Shown here one piece after another: positions 1-8,517 of a DNA stretch of 37,512 bases. Made by a program: the position numbers and the translations under genes. Numbering within the stretch: position 1 is the stretch's first letter; each line of letters starts with the position of its first letter. The notes under the pieces are model-generated. The model searched no databases. It had not been told where the DNA came from and saw nothing but the letters and a program-made list of their open reading frames with translations. The stretch is from an uncultured Lentisphaerota bacterium (GTDB lineage Bacteria; Verrucomicrobiota; Kiritimatiellia; RFP12; UBA1067): positions 1 through 37,512 of the forward strand of contig ONVK01000022.1 of the NCBI GenBank assembly GCA_900321255.1, in the 5' to 3' direction.

Positions 1-18
1 GGCCGAAGCCGGGCGGAA

Positions 19-118
19 CCCACGAAAACGAGACGAGTAGCGCAGGACTGCGACCCGAAGACATATATGTATATGTCGAGCGGTCGCAAGGACGCGCTAA
101 TCGGCCGTTTCTCGTGGG
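19..118. repeat. Structured repeat element, copy 1
   Basis: Long nested inverted repeat upstream of the topoisomerase gene. Visible pairings from outside in: CCCACGA 19-25 with TCGTGGG 112-118; GCGC 40-43 with GCGC 94-97; a symmetric AGGAC/AGGAC internal loop (44-48, 89-93); TGCGACC 49-55 with GGTCGCA 82-88; GACATA 60-65 with TATGTC 72-77; apical TATGTA. Copy 2 at 2787-2877 keeps the loops while the stems change on both sides. A further ~50 bases downstream (about 119-170, including GGAAGGCAAACC) also match the region after copy 2. It could be a small RNA, a cis-acting RNA or a DNA cruciform; the acting strand is unknown. Confidence 0.7.
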
Positions 119-242
119 CGAGCACGGTTGCCCGAAACAAAGCCGCACACTGGAAGGCAAACCTGCACAAGCAAGCAACAGCGCACTAACACCAAACGCG
201 AAGCACTGCCCGCAAAAGCGGCAGCAGCATCACCCGCAGTAT

Positions 243-250
243 GGTATAAT
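243..250 (+). promoter_or_regulatory. Extended -10 promoter of the topoisomerase gene
   Basis: GGTATAAT, preceded by T at 242, makes a TGG-TATAAT extended -10 element. Nine bases separate it from the ATG at 260, so the expected transcript begins about 2-4 bases before the start codon. No -35 match or Shine-Dalgarno is visible. This supports the start at 260 over the in-frame ATG at 128. Confidence 0.7.
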
Positions 251-259
251 ATACACTTA

Positions 260-2104
260 ATGGCTACAGACTACGGTGATAAAAGCATAAAGACTCTCGA
301 TCCGGTGACGCACATACGGTTGCGCCCCGGCATGTACGTCGGCGAACCCGGCACGGGCGCGATGTACCACGACTGCATCTACATCCTGATGAAGGAAGTG
401 ATCGACAACGCGATCGACGAGTTCGGACAGGGTTTCGGCAAGCGCATCGACGTGAACGTCAACTACGACACGGGCGAGGTCTCGGTCCGCGACTACGGGC
501 GCGGCATACCGCTCGGCAAGGTCGTAGACTGCGTCTCGCAGATGAACACCGGCGGAAAGTACGACAACGAGAACTACCAGTTCTCCGCCGGAATGAACGG
601 CGTCGGCACGAAGGCCGTGAACGCGCTCTCCGAGTTCTTCGAGGTGAGGAGCTTCCGCGAAGGCGAGTTCTCCGAGGCGTATTTCGAGGAAGGGCGGCTA
701 AAGTCCAAGAAGCGCGGCAAGCTCAAGACGAACGAGCATTCGGGAACCTACATCCGCTACAAGCCCGACCTCAAGGTGCTGAAGAAGTTCAAGGTGCGCG
801 AGGAGCACGTCCTCAGGCGCATGAAGATGTACTGCTACGTGAACGCGGGGCTGACGATAGTCCTGAACGGCCAGGAGATATGCTCCGACCGCGGGCTCGC
901 CGACCTCATCGCCGACGAGGCGCAGTTCGAGAAGCTCTACCAGCCGTTCCACGTGAAGACGAAGTCGCTCGAGATAATCTTCACGCACACCAACCGCTTC
1001 GGCGAGGAATACCACACGTTCGTGAACGGCCAGTACACGACCGACGGCGGCACTCACCTCACGGCGTTCAAGGAGGCGCTCACCAAGGCGCTCAACGACT
1101 TCGACCCGAAGAAGAAGTTCGACGGCGACGACATACGCGACGGGCTTCTCGGCGCGGTGTCGGTGAGGATAATGAACCCCGTCTTCGAGGGGCAGACGAA
1201 GATCAAGTTCGTGATGAACGACATCAAGTCCGAGCTTGTCCAGCAGATGAAGAAGGAGATCGAGGCGGCTCTCCACCGCTCTCCCTCCGAGGCCGAGAAG
1301 CTCATCTCCAAGGTAGAGGAGACGGGGAAGATACGCTCGCAGCTGAACACGATAAAGAAGCAGGCGCGCGAGAGGTCCCAGGCCGTTTCGGTGCGCGTTC
1401 CCCAGCTTAAGGACTGCAAGAACCACCTGAAGCTCGACAAGGTCGACAAGAAGACTGGCAAAGCCGAGGGCGAGAACACGATGATCTTCCTCACCGAGGG
1501 CCAGTCGGCGGGCGGCACGCTCGGCGGCGCGCGCGACGCGATGAACCAGGCGGTCTTCTTCCTGCGCGGCAAGTGCCTCAACACGTGCGGTCTCAACAAG
1601 GACGTCCTCTACAAGAACGAGGAGTTCTTCAACCTCATCAAGACGCTCGACATAGAGGAGACGCTCGATCACCTGCGCTACGGGAAGATCATCTTCGCGA
1701 CGGATGCCGATGTCGACGGGCTGCACATCAGGATGCTCCTCACGACGTTCTTCATGCGCTTCTACCGCCAGCTCATCCTCGACGGGCGCGTCTTCATTCT
1801 CGAGACGCCGCTCTTCCGCGTCAGGAACAAGAAGGAGCACTACTTCTGCTACACTGACGAGGAGCGCGAGGAGGCGATAAGGAAGTGCGGCCGCGGTTGC
1901 GAGATCACGCGCTTCAAGGGGCTCGGCGAAATCGACAAGGAGGACTTCAGGGGCTTCATCGGCGAGGAGATGCGCCTTACGCCCGTCACTTGCTCCGACG
2001 ACACCGACGTCGAGAAGACGATAAAGTTCTACATGGGCGCGAACACGCCCGAGCGCAAGGACTACATCATGGAGTCGCTCGTCTGCGACGCCGCCGAGTT
2101 CTGA
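260..2104 (+). CDS. parE: Type IIA DNA topoisomerase B subunit (ParE/GyrB)
   Basis: ATPase subunit of topoisomerase IV or gyrase, which drives duplex passage for decatenation or supercoiling. The 614-residue protein starts at MATDYGDKSIKTLDP. The GHKL ATPase part shows E46/N50 in KEVIDNAIDE, GRGIP near 80-84 and GMNGVG at 111-116. The TOPRIM part shows EGQSA (E413), DADVDG from 482 and KGLGE from 553. The HIRLRPGMYVG beginning and short length resemble ParE-type subunits of Bacteroidetes/PVC bacteria, but GyrB cannot be excluded. The partner A subunit is not adjacent. An in-frame ATG at 128 would add 44 low-complexity residues and lies upstream of the promoter, so it is rejected. Family certain, ParE versus GyrB less so. 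Confidence 0.93.
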   Translation: MATDYGDKSIKTLDPVTHIRLRPGMYVGEPGTGAMYHDCIYILMKEVIDNAIDEFGQGFGKRIDVNVNYDTGEVSVRDYGRGIPLGKVVDCVSQMNTGGKYDNENYQFSAGMNGVGTKAVNALSEFFEVRSFREGEFSEAYFEEGRLKSKKRGKLKTNEHSGTYIRYKPDLKVLKKFKVREEHVLRRMKMYCYVNAGLTIVLNGQEICSDRGLADLIADEAQFEKLYQPFHVKTKSLEIIFTHTNRFGEEYHTFVNGQYTTDGGTHLTAFKEALTKALNDFDPKKKFDGDDIRDGLLGAVSVRIMNPVFEGQTKIKFVMNDIKSELVQQMKKEIEAALHRSPSEAEKLISKVEETGKIRSQLNTIKKQARERSQAVSVRVPQLKDCKNHLKLDKVDKKTGKAEGENTMIFLTEGQSAGGTLGGARDAMNQAVFFLRGKCLNTCGLNKDVLYKNEEFFNLIKTLDIEETLDHLRYGKIIFATDADVDGLHIRMLLTTFFMRFYRQLILDGRVFILETPLFRVRNKKEHYFCYTDEEREEAIRKCGRGCEITRFKGLGEIDKEDFRGFIGEEMRLTPVTCSDDTDVEKTIKFYMGANTPERKDYIMESLVCDAAEF

Positions 2105-2786
2105 CGGACACTACACTGGCAGCGCTCCCGCGGCGGGGATGTTTCGGCTTAGGGCTAAAAATCGCCGCGCCGCCCGATGGCTCGCGGGGCTCTCGTTCGG
2201 CTCCAGGGTCGCGACGGCTTTCGCACATCAGACAAAAAGCCGAGTTTAGCCTGCCGTGCCTCGGCGTCTATCACTGGTTGCGTACGCAAGTCACTCTCAC
2301 GCCTGCGACCTTCTGCCTGCCTCACCCGCGACCATCGGCTCGGCTTGGCGATAGCCATGCGGCAGAAAACGCATTGCGCCGAAACACCCCTCCGCTCCCG
2401 CGTCCCTTGCCTCACCTTCCGTAAGGCGCGTTTTTCTTCGTAGCATCTTCGCTCGCCGACGTCCCGTCAGCGAGCTTAATAATAGCTGCATACCCCACGA
2501 GGCCGTAGGCCGAGTAGAGTTAATTAGTGGCTGTTGCGGCGGCTTGAAGGGGTTTAACATGTAGTGAGGAAGCGGAGTGGCGTGCCGAGTGGCGAGCTGA
2601 GCGACACGCGACGGCTCGGTTCGGCGGATGCGCGGTGGTACACGTCGCAAGGCGAGAAGGCGGTATTCCGCCGACGAAGCATTGCGGCGCGTAACGCCGT
2701 GAAGACGCCGGGAGAGACGGCGCGGACGAACTCGACCAGAGGTGCCATGCGCGGCCACGGTTCGGGTCGTAGCGGGACGGACCGAA
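2105..2786. other. Gene-free stretch before structured repeat copy 2
   Basis: No credible gene on either strand: open frames are arginine/serine/proline-rich and lack start signals and recognisable domains. GC-rich short inverted repeats occur (for example GGCC-GTA-GGCC near 2500). No terminator with a clear T-run follows the topoisomerase gene. The right part, from about 2540, may belong to a longer RNA that includes the structured repeat, but this cannot be shown from one sequence. Confidence 0.5.
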
Positions 2787-2877
2787 GCAGGGGGAGGCGA
2801 GTTGCGCAGGACTCGCCCCCGACGGCGTATATGTATACGCCGAGTGGGGCGAAGGACGCGCAAATCGCCCGCCCTGC
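2787..2877. repeat. Structured repeat element, copy 2
   Basis: Second copy of the nested hairpin seen at 19-118. Pairings: GCAGGG 2787-2792 with CCCTGC 2872-2877; GGCGA 2796-2800 with TCGCC 2865-2869; GCGC 2804-2807 with GCGC 2858-2861; AGGAC internal loops at 2808-2812 and 2853-2857; TCGCCCC 2813-2819 with GGGGCGA 2846-2852; GGCGTA 2824-2829 with TACGCC 2836-2841; apical TATGTA. Compared with copy 1 the two long inner stems differ by paired changes on both arms, while loops, GCGC stem and AGGAC loops are unchanged. Homology continues to about 2936. It lies 140 bases before tRNA-Leu. Confidence 0.7.
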
Positions 2878-3018
2878 ACAGGGAGTACCGTTACCCGAAC
2901 CGTGGCCGCACGTTGGAAGGCAAACCAGCACAGGATAGCTAAGTGCAGTCAAAATGTAGCGCGAGGCAAACTGCGGGGCATTGCCACGAGGGGCGCGATT
3001 TGATAGACTACGCGAAGA

Positions 3019-3107
<89 letters not shown>

Positions 3108-3155
3108 GACCTAACCTTCGCAAATGTCTCACGCAGAGGCGCTGAGAACACAGAG

Positions 3156-3806
3156 ATGTCCATCATGGAAATATTCGGGTACGCCTTCAAAAACGCCGCG
3201 CTTCTCGAAGAAGCGCTGACGACGCCGTCGTTCAAGATGAGCAGTCCGGATGCGGCCGACAACCAGCGGCTCGAATTCCTCGGCGACGCCGTTCTCGGCT
3301 TCATCGCGGCCGAGCGGCTCTACGGCTCCCTGCCCGACGCGCCGGAGGGCGTTCTCACCGTGAAGCGCACCCACATGGTCTCCTCTGCCGCTCTCTGCGC
3401 GGCGGCCGCACGCCACGACCTCGCCCCTCGGCTTAGGCGCAACAAGGGCGCGGCGCCGCTGCCGGAAAACTCGAAGACTCTCGCCGACGCAGTAGAGGCC
3501 GTGATCGGCGCCGCATTCCTCGACGGCGGCCTTGACGCGGCGCGGACGATCTTCGATGCGCTCGGGCTCGCTGGCATGGCTGACGTCTCCGGCTTCAACC
3601 CCAAGGGCGACCTCCAGATCCGCGCGCAGGCAATGACTCCGCCGCGCCACCCCGCCTACCGGCTCGTCAAGACCGAGGGCAGCGACCACGAGCCGATTTT
3701 CACCGTCGAAGTCGCTGTAGACGGCCTTGGGACCGCCTCTGCGTCGGCGCGCAGCCACAAGGAGGCCGAAGCTCTGGCTGCCGCTAAGCTCCTATCTATG
3801 GTATAA
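3156..3806 (+). CDS. rnc: Ribonuclease III
   Basis: Double-strand-specific endoribonuclease for rRNA and mRNA processing. The 216-residue protein carries the RNase III signature RLEFLGDAVLG (E40, D44 by position), the second acidic pair in ADAVEAVIGAAFLDGG (D111, E114), and a C-terminal dsRBD (about 149-216) beginning NPKGDLQIRAQ and ending with SHKEAEALAAAKLL. Length is normal for the family. A start at the later ATG (3165, MEIFG) is equally possible, as neither has a clear ribosome-binding site. Its TAA stop lies inside the -10 element of the downstream transketolase promoter. Confidence 0.95.
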   Translation: MSIMEIFGYAFKNAALLEEALTTPSFKMSSPDAADNQRLEFLGDAVLGFIAAERLYGSLPDAPEGVLTVKRTHMVSSAALCAAAARHDLAPRLRRNKGAAPLPENSKTLADAVEAVIGAAFLDGGLDAARTIFDALGLAGMADVSGFNPKGDLQIRAQAMTPPRHPAYRLVKTEGSDHEPIFTVEVAVDGLGTASASARSHKEAEALAAAKLLSMV

Positions 3807-3807
3807 T
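3799..3807 (+). promoter_or_regulatory. Extended -10 promoter of tkt overlapping the rnc stop
   Basis: TGGTATAAT with eight bases between its last T and the tkt ATG at 3816, giving a predicted leader of only a few bases. The rnc stop codon TAA is bases 3804-3806, inside the hexamer. No -35-like hexamer is obvious upstream. Confidence 0.75.
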
Positions 3808-3815
3808 ACACACCT

Positions 3816-5753
3816 ATGAAACTTACCGAAGATACATTCCGTCTTGTCGCAAACACCATCCGCTGCCTCTGCGCTGACATGGTTGAAAAGGCGAAATCCG
3901 GCCACCCCGGCGCTCCGATGGGCATGGCCGACCTCGCTTCCGTCCTCTGGCTCAAGCACCTCAACGTCGACCCGAAGGATCCGTCCTGGGCAGATCGCGA
4001 CCGCCTCGTGTTCTCGGGCGGCCACGCCTCCTCGCTCGTATACGCGCTCTTCCACCTCTCCGGCATGGGCGGGCTTAAGATGGAGGAGCTCATGGCGTTC
4101 CGCCAGTGGGGCAGCCGCTGCGCCGGCCACCCCGAGCGCGGCGTGACGCCCGGCGTCGAGGTGACGACGGGACCGCTCGGCCAGGGCATCGCGATGGCCG
4201 TCGGCCTCGCGCTCGCGGCGAAGAGGAAGGGCGTAGCTAACCGCACGTGGGTCTTCTGCGGCGACGGCGACCTCGAAGAGGGCATCTCCCACGAGGCGGC
4301 GAGCCTCGCGGGCGCTCTCAAGCTCGACAACCTTACTCTCATATACGACTCCAACCACATCACAATCGAGGGTGACACCGCCCTCGCGATGGCCGACGAC
4401 GCCAAAAAGCGGTTCGAGAGCTACGGCTGGAAGGTCTTCGAAGTCGACGGCCACGATCCCGTCGCGATCGACCGCGTCCTTTCCCGCGCGAAGAAGGTCG
4501 CCGGGCAGCCCTCGATAATCATCGCGTCCACGCATATCGGATGCGGAGCGCCGACGAAGCACGACACGGCAGACTGCCACGGGGCGCCGCTCGGCGCCGA
4601 TGAGCTCGCGGCCACGAAGAAGGCGCTCGGCTTCGACCCGGAGAAGAGCTTCTACGTTCCGGAGGAAGTCTACTCCGTCTTCAAGTTCCGCACGACCCAG
4701 CAGCACCGTCTCGCCAAGAAGACGGCGAAACCCGCCGAGGAGACCGCCCCTGCGCCCACGCGCAAGGAGCTTATCAAGGCGCTCCCGGCGTTCGACCCCG
4801 CGAAGCCGGTTGCGACGCGCGCCGCCTGCGGCACGGTCATGAATGCGCTTGCGCCGGTATTCACCGGGCTTGTCGGAGGAAGCGCGGACCTCGCGCCGTC
4901 CAACAAGACCTACCTCAAGGGGCTCGGCGACGTCGGTCCCGGCTCATACGAGGGACGCAACATCCACTTCGGCATCCGCGAGCTCGCGATGACGGCGATC
5001 GTCAACGGCCTGACGGCGTTCGGCCATGGCCTGCGCGGCTACGGCGCGACGTTCTTCGTCTTCTCCGACTACTGCAAGCCGGCGATTCGCCTCGCGGCGC
5101 TCATGGAGCTCCCGTCGATCTTCGTCTTCTCCCACGACAGCTACTGTGTCGGAGAGGACGGCCCGACGCACGAGCCGATCGAGCAGCTCGCGAGCTTGAG
5201 GTCCATGCCGAACGTCCGCACGTGGCGCCCGGCCGACGCAAACGAGACGGCCTACGCGTGGGTCGAGATGCTCATGCGCACCGACGGCCCGAGCTGCATC
5301 CTGACGACACGCCAGAACCTGCCGATCCTCGAGGGTGTGACGCCCGATGGCGTCGCGAAGGGCGGCTATGTCGTCTACCAGGCGGGCAAGCAGGACTCCG
5401 AGACGATTCTCTTCATCGCGACGGGGTCCGAAGTCTCGATCTGCATCGAGGCCGCGAAGCGCCTCGCGGCGGAAGGCCGCGGCGTGAGGGTCGCGAGCTT
5501 CCCGTGCATCGAGCGCTTCTACCTCGAGACGACGCCGGAGTACCGCTGCGAGGTCATGCCGCAGGAGATGAAGCGCCGCGTGATCGTCGAGGCAGGCGTG
5601 AGGTACGGGCTTGACCGCTTCCGCCTTGACTTCCGCACCACTGCGTTCGTCACGCTCGACCGCTTCGGCGCGTCCGCGCCGTACCAGACGCTTTCCGTCA
5701 AGTTCGGCTTCACGCCCGAGAACGTCTACAACGTCGCGAAGACGATCGCCTGA
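3816..5753 (+). CDS. tkt: Transketolase
   Basis: Thiamine-diphosphate enzyme moving two-carbon ketol units in the non-oxidative pentose phosphate pathway. The 645-residue protein shows the N-terminal SGHPGAPMG segment, the cofactor motif GDGDLEEG near residues 148-155 followed by YDSNHITIEG, and the pyrimidine-domain segment EDGPTHEPIEQL near 446-457. Length matches bacterial transketolases (~650-670). It is expected to be read from a leaderless transcript starting just after the promoter at 3799. A good Shine-Dalgarno (GAGGAGGG) after its stop serves murJ, so the two may be cotranscribed. Confidence 0.96.
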   Translation: MKLTEDTFRLVANTIRCLCADMVEKAKSGHPGAPMGMADLASVLWLKHLNVDPKDPSWADRDRLVFSGGHASSLVYALFHLSGMGGLKMEELMAFRQWGSRCAGHPERGVTPGVEVTTGPLGQGIAMAVGLALAAKRKGVANRTWVFCGDGDLEEGISHEAASLAGALKLDNLTLIYDSNHITIEGDTALAMADDAKKRFESYGWKVFEVDGHDPVAIDRVLSRAKKVAGQPSIIIASTHIGCGAPTKHDTADCHGAPLGADELAATKKALGFDPEKSFYVPEEVYSVFKFRTTQQHRLAKKTAKPAEETAPAPTRKELIKALPAFDPAKPVATRAACGTVMNALAPVFTGLVGGSADLAPSNKTYLKGLGDVGPGSYEGRNIHFGIRELAMTAIVNGLTAFGHGLRGYGATFFVFSDYCKPAIRLAALMELPSIFVFSHDSYCVGEDGPTHEPIEQLASLRSMPNVRTWRPADANETAYAWVEMLMRTDGPSCILTTRQNLPILEGVTPDGVAKGGYVVYQAGKQDSETILFIATGSEVSICIEAAKRLAAEGRGVRVASFPCIERFYLETTPEYRCEVMPQEMKRRVIVEAGVRYGLDRFRLDFRTTAFVTLDRFGASAPYQTLSVKFGFTPENVYNVAKTIA

Positions 5754-5765
5754 GGAGGGTAGCCG

Positions 5766-7388
5766 ATGTCCGCTCCGAAGACACTGAGAAATGTGTTTAC
5801 CGTCGGGGCGTTCACGATGCTCTCGCGCGTCCTCGGGCTTGTCCGCGAGATGCTCCAGTCCCGGCTCATCGGCGCCGGCATGGAGCAGGCCGCCTTCACC
5901 CTCGCCTTCGCCATCCCCAACATGGCCCGCAAGCTGTTTGGGGAGGGCGCGCTCACGGCGGCGTTCGTCCCGGTCTTCAAGGGAGAGGTCGAGTCCGATT
6001 CGCTTGAGCGAGCGTCCCAGCTCGCGCGGGCCGTGATGACGATGGTGCTCCTGATGCTTGGCGCCATCGTCCTTCTCCTCATGGGAGGGCTCGAGACCGT
6101 CGTCCACTTCCGCGACGCGCTGGGGCTGAAGGACACTCCCCGCCTGCTCCTGACGATCCGCCTCGTCAAGACGCTCCTCCCCTACATGATCTTCATCTGC
6201 GGGGCGGCGTTCGGCATGGGCGTCCTCAACGCGCTCGGGCGGTTCAAGGCGTCGAGCTTCATGCCATGTCTCCTCAACTTCTTCTGGATCGGCATCCTTG
6301 CGTGGCTGGCGCTCTCCGGGCTGATCCACAAGGCCTACCCCGACTTTCTCCCCGGGATTTTCACGGACTACCGGCTCGACCAGCGCATCCACCGCGTCGC
6401 AATGGCAATCCTCATCGCGGGTGCCGCGCAGATGGCGTTCATGTTCTGGTGCATGCACAAGGCCGGCGTCTCGCCGCGCCTCTCGTTCTCGGGGTGGCGC
6501 GACTCGAAGGTCGTTCTCGTCTGGAAGAACCTCGGCATCGCGGCGCTCGGCGCGGGCGCGATCCAGATCAACTACATGCTCGACCAGCTTCTCGCGCAGC
6601 TCGCGAACAGCTGGGCCGCCGGCGTTATCGGCTATGCGGAGCGCCTGATGGATCTCCCGCTCGGCGTCATCGGCGTCGCGTTCGGCACCGTGCTTCTCCC
6701 GACATTCGCGGGGCTTTTTGCGAAGGGCGACGTCGATGGTGCGCGCGAGGCGCTTTCGTCGTCCGTCGTCTCGCTCATGTTCGTTATGCTCCCTGCGGCG
6801 GCGGGGCTTTTAGTCCTCGCGCCGGAGATCACGGCCGTCATCTACCAGGGCGGTGCCTTTGACGCGGTGGCGACTGTGCGCGTGTCGCGCGCGCTCGCGG
6901 TCTACGCCGTGGGGCTCGGCTTCTTCGGCTTCCAGAAGACGATGGTTCCGTGGTTCCAGGCGCAGAACGACATGAAGACCCCCTTGCGCGTCACGGTCTA
7001 TACCGTCGTCGTCAACGCCGGTCTCAACATCCTCGCCGTGTGGCTCCTCCCTGTCGAGTGGCGGCACGTCGGGCTCGCGCTCTCGACGGTGCTATGCGCG
7101 GCGATTGGGTGCGCCCTGCTTGTCGCCATCGCGCGGCGGCGCAACGGCTCGCTTGGTTTGCGCAAGGCCTTTGGCATGCTCGGCGCGCCGGGTCCGCTCC
7201 TGAAGATGCTCGGGGCCTCGATCCTCATGGGGTTTGCGGTCGCGGCGGCCAAGCCGCTTGTTGCCAACGGCCCCGCGCTTATTGCCCTTGTGGTGCTCAT
7301 CGCGCTTGGTGCCGTCGTCTACGGCGTTCTTTCGCTACTTTTCATGCGCGGCCAGGTCCGCGAGTTCCTGCGCCGCTCCCGCCGCTGA
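5766..7388 (+). CDS. murJ: Lipid II flippase MurJ (MviN)
   Basis: Integral membrane MOP-superfamily protein that flips lipid II for peptidoglycan synthesis. The 540-residue product begins with the family-typical segment LRNVFTVGAFTMLSRVLGLVRE, then FGEGALTAAFVPVF, and contains about 13-14 hydrophobic segments, including a long one near the C-terminus. Length is typical. GAGGAGGG lies about six bases before the ATG, in contrast to the leaderless starts nearby. Only 12 bases separate it from tkt, suggesting cotranscription. Confidence 0.94.
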   Translation: MSAPKTLRNVFTVGAFTMLSRVLGLVREMLQSRLIGAGMEQAAFTLAFAIPNMARKLFGEGALTAAFVPVFKGEVESDSLERASQLARAVMTMVLLMLGAIVLLLMGGLETVVHFRDALGLKDTPRLLLTIRLVKTLLPYMIFICGAAFGMGVLNALGRFKASSFMPCLLNFFWIGILAWLALSGLIHKAYPDFLPGIFTDYRLDQRIHRVAMAILIAGAAQMAFMFWCMHKAGVSPRLSFSGWRDSKVVLVWKNLGIAALGAGAIQINYMLDQLLAQLANSWAAGVIGYAERLMDLPLGVIGVAFGTVLLPTFAGLFAKGDVDGAREALSSSVVSLMFVMLPAAAGLLVLAPEITAVIYQGGAFDAVATVRVSRALAVYAVGLGFFGFQKTMVPWFQAQNDMKTPLRVTVYTVVVNAGLNILAVWLLPVEWRHVGLALSTVLCAAIGCALLVAIARRRNGSLGLRKAFGMLGAPGPLLKMLGASILMGFAVAAAKPLVANGPALIALVVLIALGAVVYGVLSLLFMRGQVREFLRRSRR

Positions 7389-7436
7389 GCCGCCGCCGGA
7401 GACATTGATGTCTATCAATCCTCGCGTCGCGGCAAA

Positions 7437-7473
7437 TTTCTTTTCTTAAGTTGCCCATCTTTGCGCAAAATTT
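7437..7473. repeat. 37-bp direct repeat, left copy
   Basis: T-rich segment containing TTAAGTTGCCCATC and the palindrome TTTGCGCAAA. The same 37 bases occur at 8518-8554 with one mismatch. The pair brackets the three-gene DUF3990/DUF3791 module. Confidence 0.85.
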
Positions 7474-7503
7474 ATGCTCTTGCTTGAACCTGCCGAACGG
7501 ATT

Positions 7504-7512
7504 TGGTATCAT
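7504..7512 (+). promoter_or_regulatory. Extended -10 promoter of the DUF3990 gene
   Basis: TGGTATCAT, a one-base variant of the window consensus, six bases before the ATG at 7519. TTGAAC at about 7484 lies roughly 17 bases upstream of the hexamer and could act as a weak -35. The transcript should be leaderless. Confidence 0.6.
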
Positions 7513-7518
7513 ACAGGC

Positions 7519-7998
7519 ATGATTCTTTTCCATGGCAGCAATCAAGTTGTCGAATCTCCGTGTCTCATGCCCAAGGCCAGAGCCTTGGACTTTGGTCAGG
7601 CTTTTTACCTTACGACTGATTTCTCGCAGGCCACGAAATGGGCCAAAACTACCGTGTTGCGTCGGGGGGAGGGCGTGGCAACTGTTTCGGCATACTTAAT
7701 TGACGAAGCCAGACTTGCCAAGTTGCAGTGGCTGAAATTCGACGGACCTACCGCTGAATGGTTGCGTTTTGTAAGCCGGAACCGCATCGAGGACAAGGAC
7801 GATTCCGAGGCAGATGTAATTTCCGGACCTGTGGCAAACGATAACACGATGCCAGTTCTTAATTTGTTCTTTAAAGGCGCGTATACGGAGAGCGAAGCAC
7901 TTCAGCGGCTTTTGCCACAGCGATTGCGCGATCAGTTCGCATTTAAGACTGAACTGGCAATATCTTGCCTGTCGTTTAAGGAGGCCGTTGCTGTATGA
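7519..7998 (+). CDS. DUF3990 family protein (ADP-ribosyltransferase-like)
   Basis: 159-residue protein starting MILFHGSNQVVE. It matches DUF3990 in its landmarks: FHGS near the start, LDFGQAFYLTTDFSQATKWA, the central EWLRFVSRNR, VISGPVANDNT, and a C-terminal FKTELAISCLSFKEAV. The family is thought to have an ART-type fold; the early H and the Y of FYLTT would fit the H-Y part of an H-Y-E/Q triad, and the glutamate of FKTEL is a candidate third residue. Function is unproven. GC is clearly lower than in flanking genes. It is the first of three tightly linked genes (ATGA overlap with the next), reminiscent of toxin-antitoxin or defence modules. A longer frame from 7474 is rejected because it begins upstream of the promoter. 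Confidence 0.8.
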   Translation: MILFHGSNQVVESPCLMPKARALDFGQAFYLTTDFSQATKWAKTTVLRRGEGVATVSAYLIDEARLAKLQWLKFDGPTAEWLRFVSRNRIEDKDDSEADVISGPVANDNTMPVLNLFFKGAYTESEALQRLLPQRLRDQFAFKTELAISCLSFKEAVAV

Positions 7999-8240
7999 GA
8001 AAGACTGATGCCGAGATACTTGACTACTATGACGAGGAGGTAGTGAAGCGCATTGTCGAGAAGTACGCCTTCCCTGAGAAAGAGGCCCTTGAGCTTTTCC
8101 TCAACTCTGAAACATATCGTATGCTTGCCAATCCCGACATGGCAATGTGGGAATTTGGCCCAAGCGGGATCTTTGACATGTGGGAGACTGAGCGTATTAC
8201 TGGGTCGCCTCGGCGTTCGGTGTATATGAGGACGGCTTGA
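7995..8240 (+). CDS. Small protein between DUF3990 and DUF3791 genes
   Basis: 81-residue acidic protein, with no signal peptide or membrane segment. Its start overlaps the stop of the DUF3990 gene (ATGA), so it is probably translationally coupled. Readable features are an N-terminal helix (EEVVKRIVEKY), ETYRMLANPD, and MWEFGPSGIFDMWETERITG. From memory, proteins of this type accompany DUF3990 and DUF3791 genes in Firmicutes and other gut bacteria; I cannot name a family with certainty. It may be an antitoxin or adaptor for the ART-like neighbour. Confidence 0.75.
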   Translation: MRKTDAEILDYYDEEVVKRIVEKYAFPEKEALELFLNSETYRMLANPDMAMWEFGPSGIFDMWETERITGSPRRSVYMRTA

Positions 8241-8241
8241 C

Positions 8242-8439
8242 ATGAGCAGGGAATTCAAGTTTTTCATCTATCTTCTTGAGCGCTATGCCGAAAGCAGAGG
8301 CGTGACTGCAGATGTCATGCTCAATCGCCTGAAGGTCAATGGATTGCTTGACTATGCCATAGGCATGTACGAGCTATACCATGTGGAAAGCATTGAGAAC
8401 GCCTTTGCCGATCTCGACAGCAAGCTTGCTCCGCTATAG
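8242..8439 (+). CDS. DUF3791 family protein
   Basis: 65-residue protein, one base after the preceding stop. The segments KFFIYLLERYAESRG, LDYAIGMYELYHVE and SIENAFADLDSKL fit DUF3791, a family of small all-helical proteins usually encoded beside DUF3990. Its role is unknown; the fixed gene trio suggests a regulatory or antitoxin function. Lower GC than the chromosome around it, as for the other two members. Confidence 0.75.
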   Translation: MSREFKFFIYLLERYAESRGVTADVMLNRLKVNGLLDYAIGMYELYHVESIENAFADLDSKLAPL

Positions 8440-8466
8440 TCCCCGTCGCGGCAAATCCGCCGCGCA

Positions 8467-8508
8467 CCTGTCGCAGACCGAAGGTCGAGACGACGCGGCG
8501 ACGACAGG
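8467..8508. repeat. Palindromic intergenic repeat, copy 1
   Basis: CCTGTCG 8467-8473 pairs with CGACAGG 8502-8508, and inside it GACC-GAA-GGTC forms a smaller perfect hairpin. The interior from about 8473 recurs near 25439-25470 with few changes. It follows the DUF3791 stop and could help end transcription, but no T-run directly follows. Confidence 0.55.
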
Positions 8509-8517
8509 CGCATCAAT

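Noticed and set aside
128-259. Longer N-terminus for the topoisomerase from ATG 128
   Set aside because: It would start upstream of the TGGTATAAT promoter and add a low-complexity segment not found in ParE/GyrB; the leaderless ATG at 260 fits the family start.
2540-2990. RNase P RNA, tmRNA or SRP RNA in the gap
   Set aside because: The conserved GAGGAAAGTC-type P4 strand, the tmRNA tRNA-like ends and the SRP GGAAGG/AGCA tetraloop region could not be found.
2105-3018. Protein genes between the topoisomerase and tRNA-Leu
   Set aside because: All frames are compositionally odd, overlap repeats or the tRNA, and have no recognisable motif or start signal.
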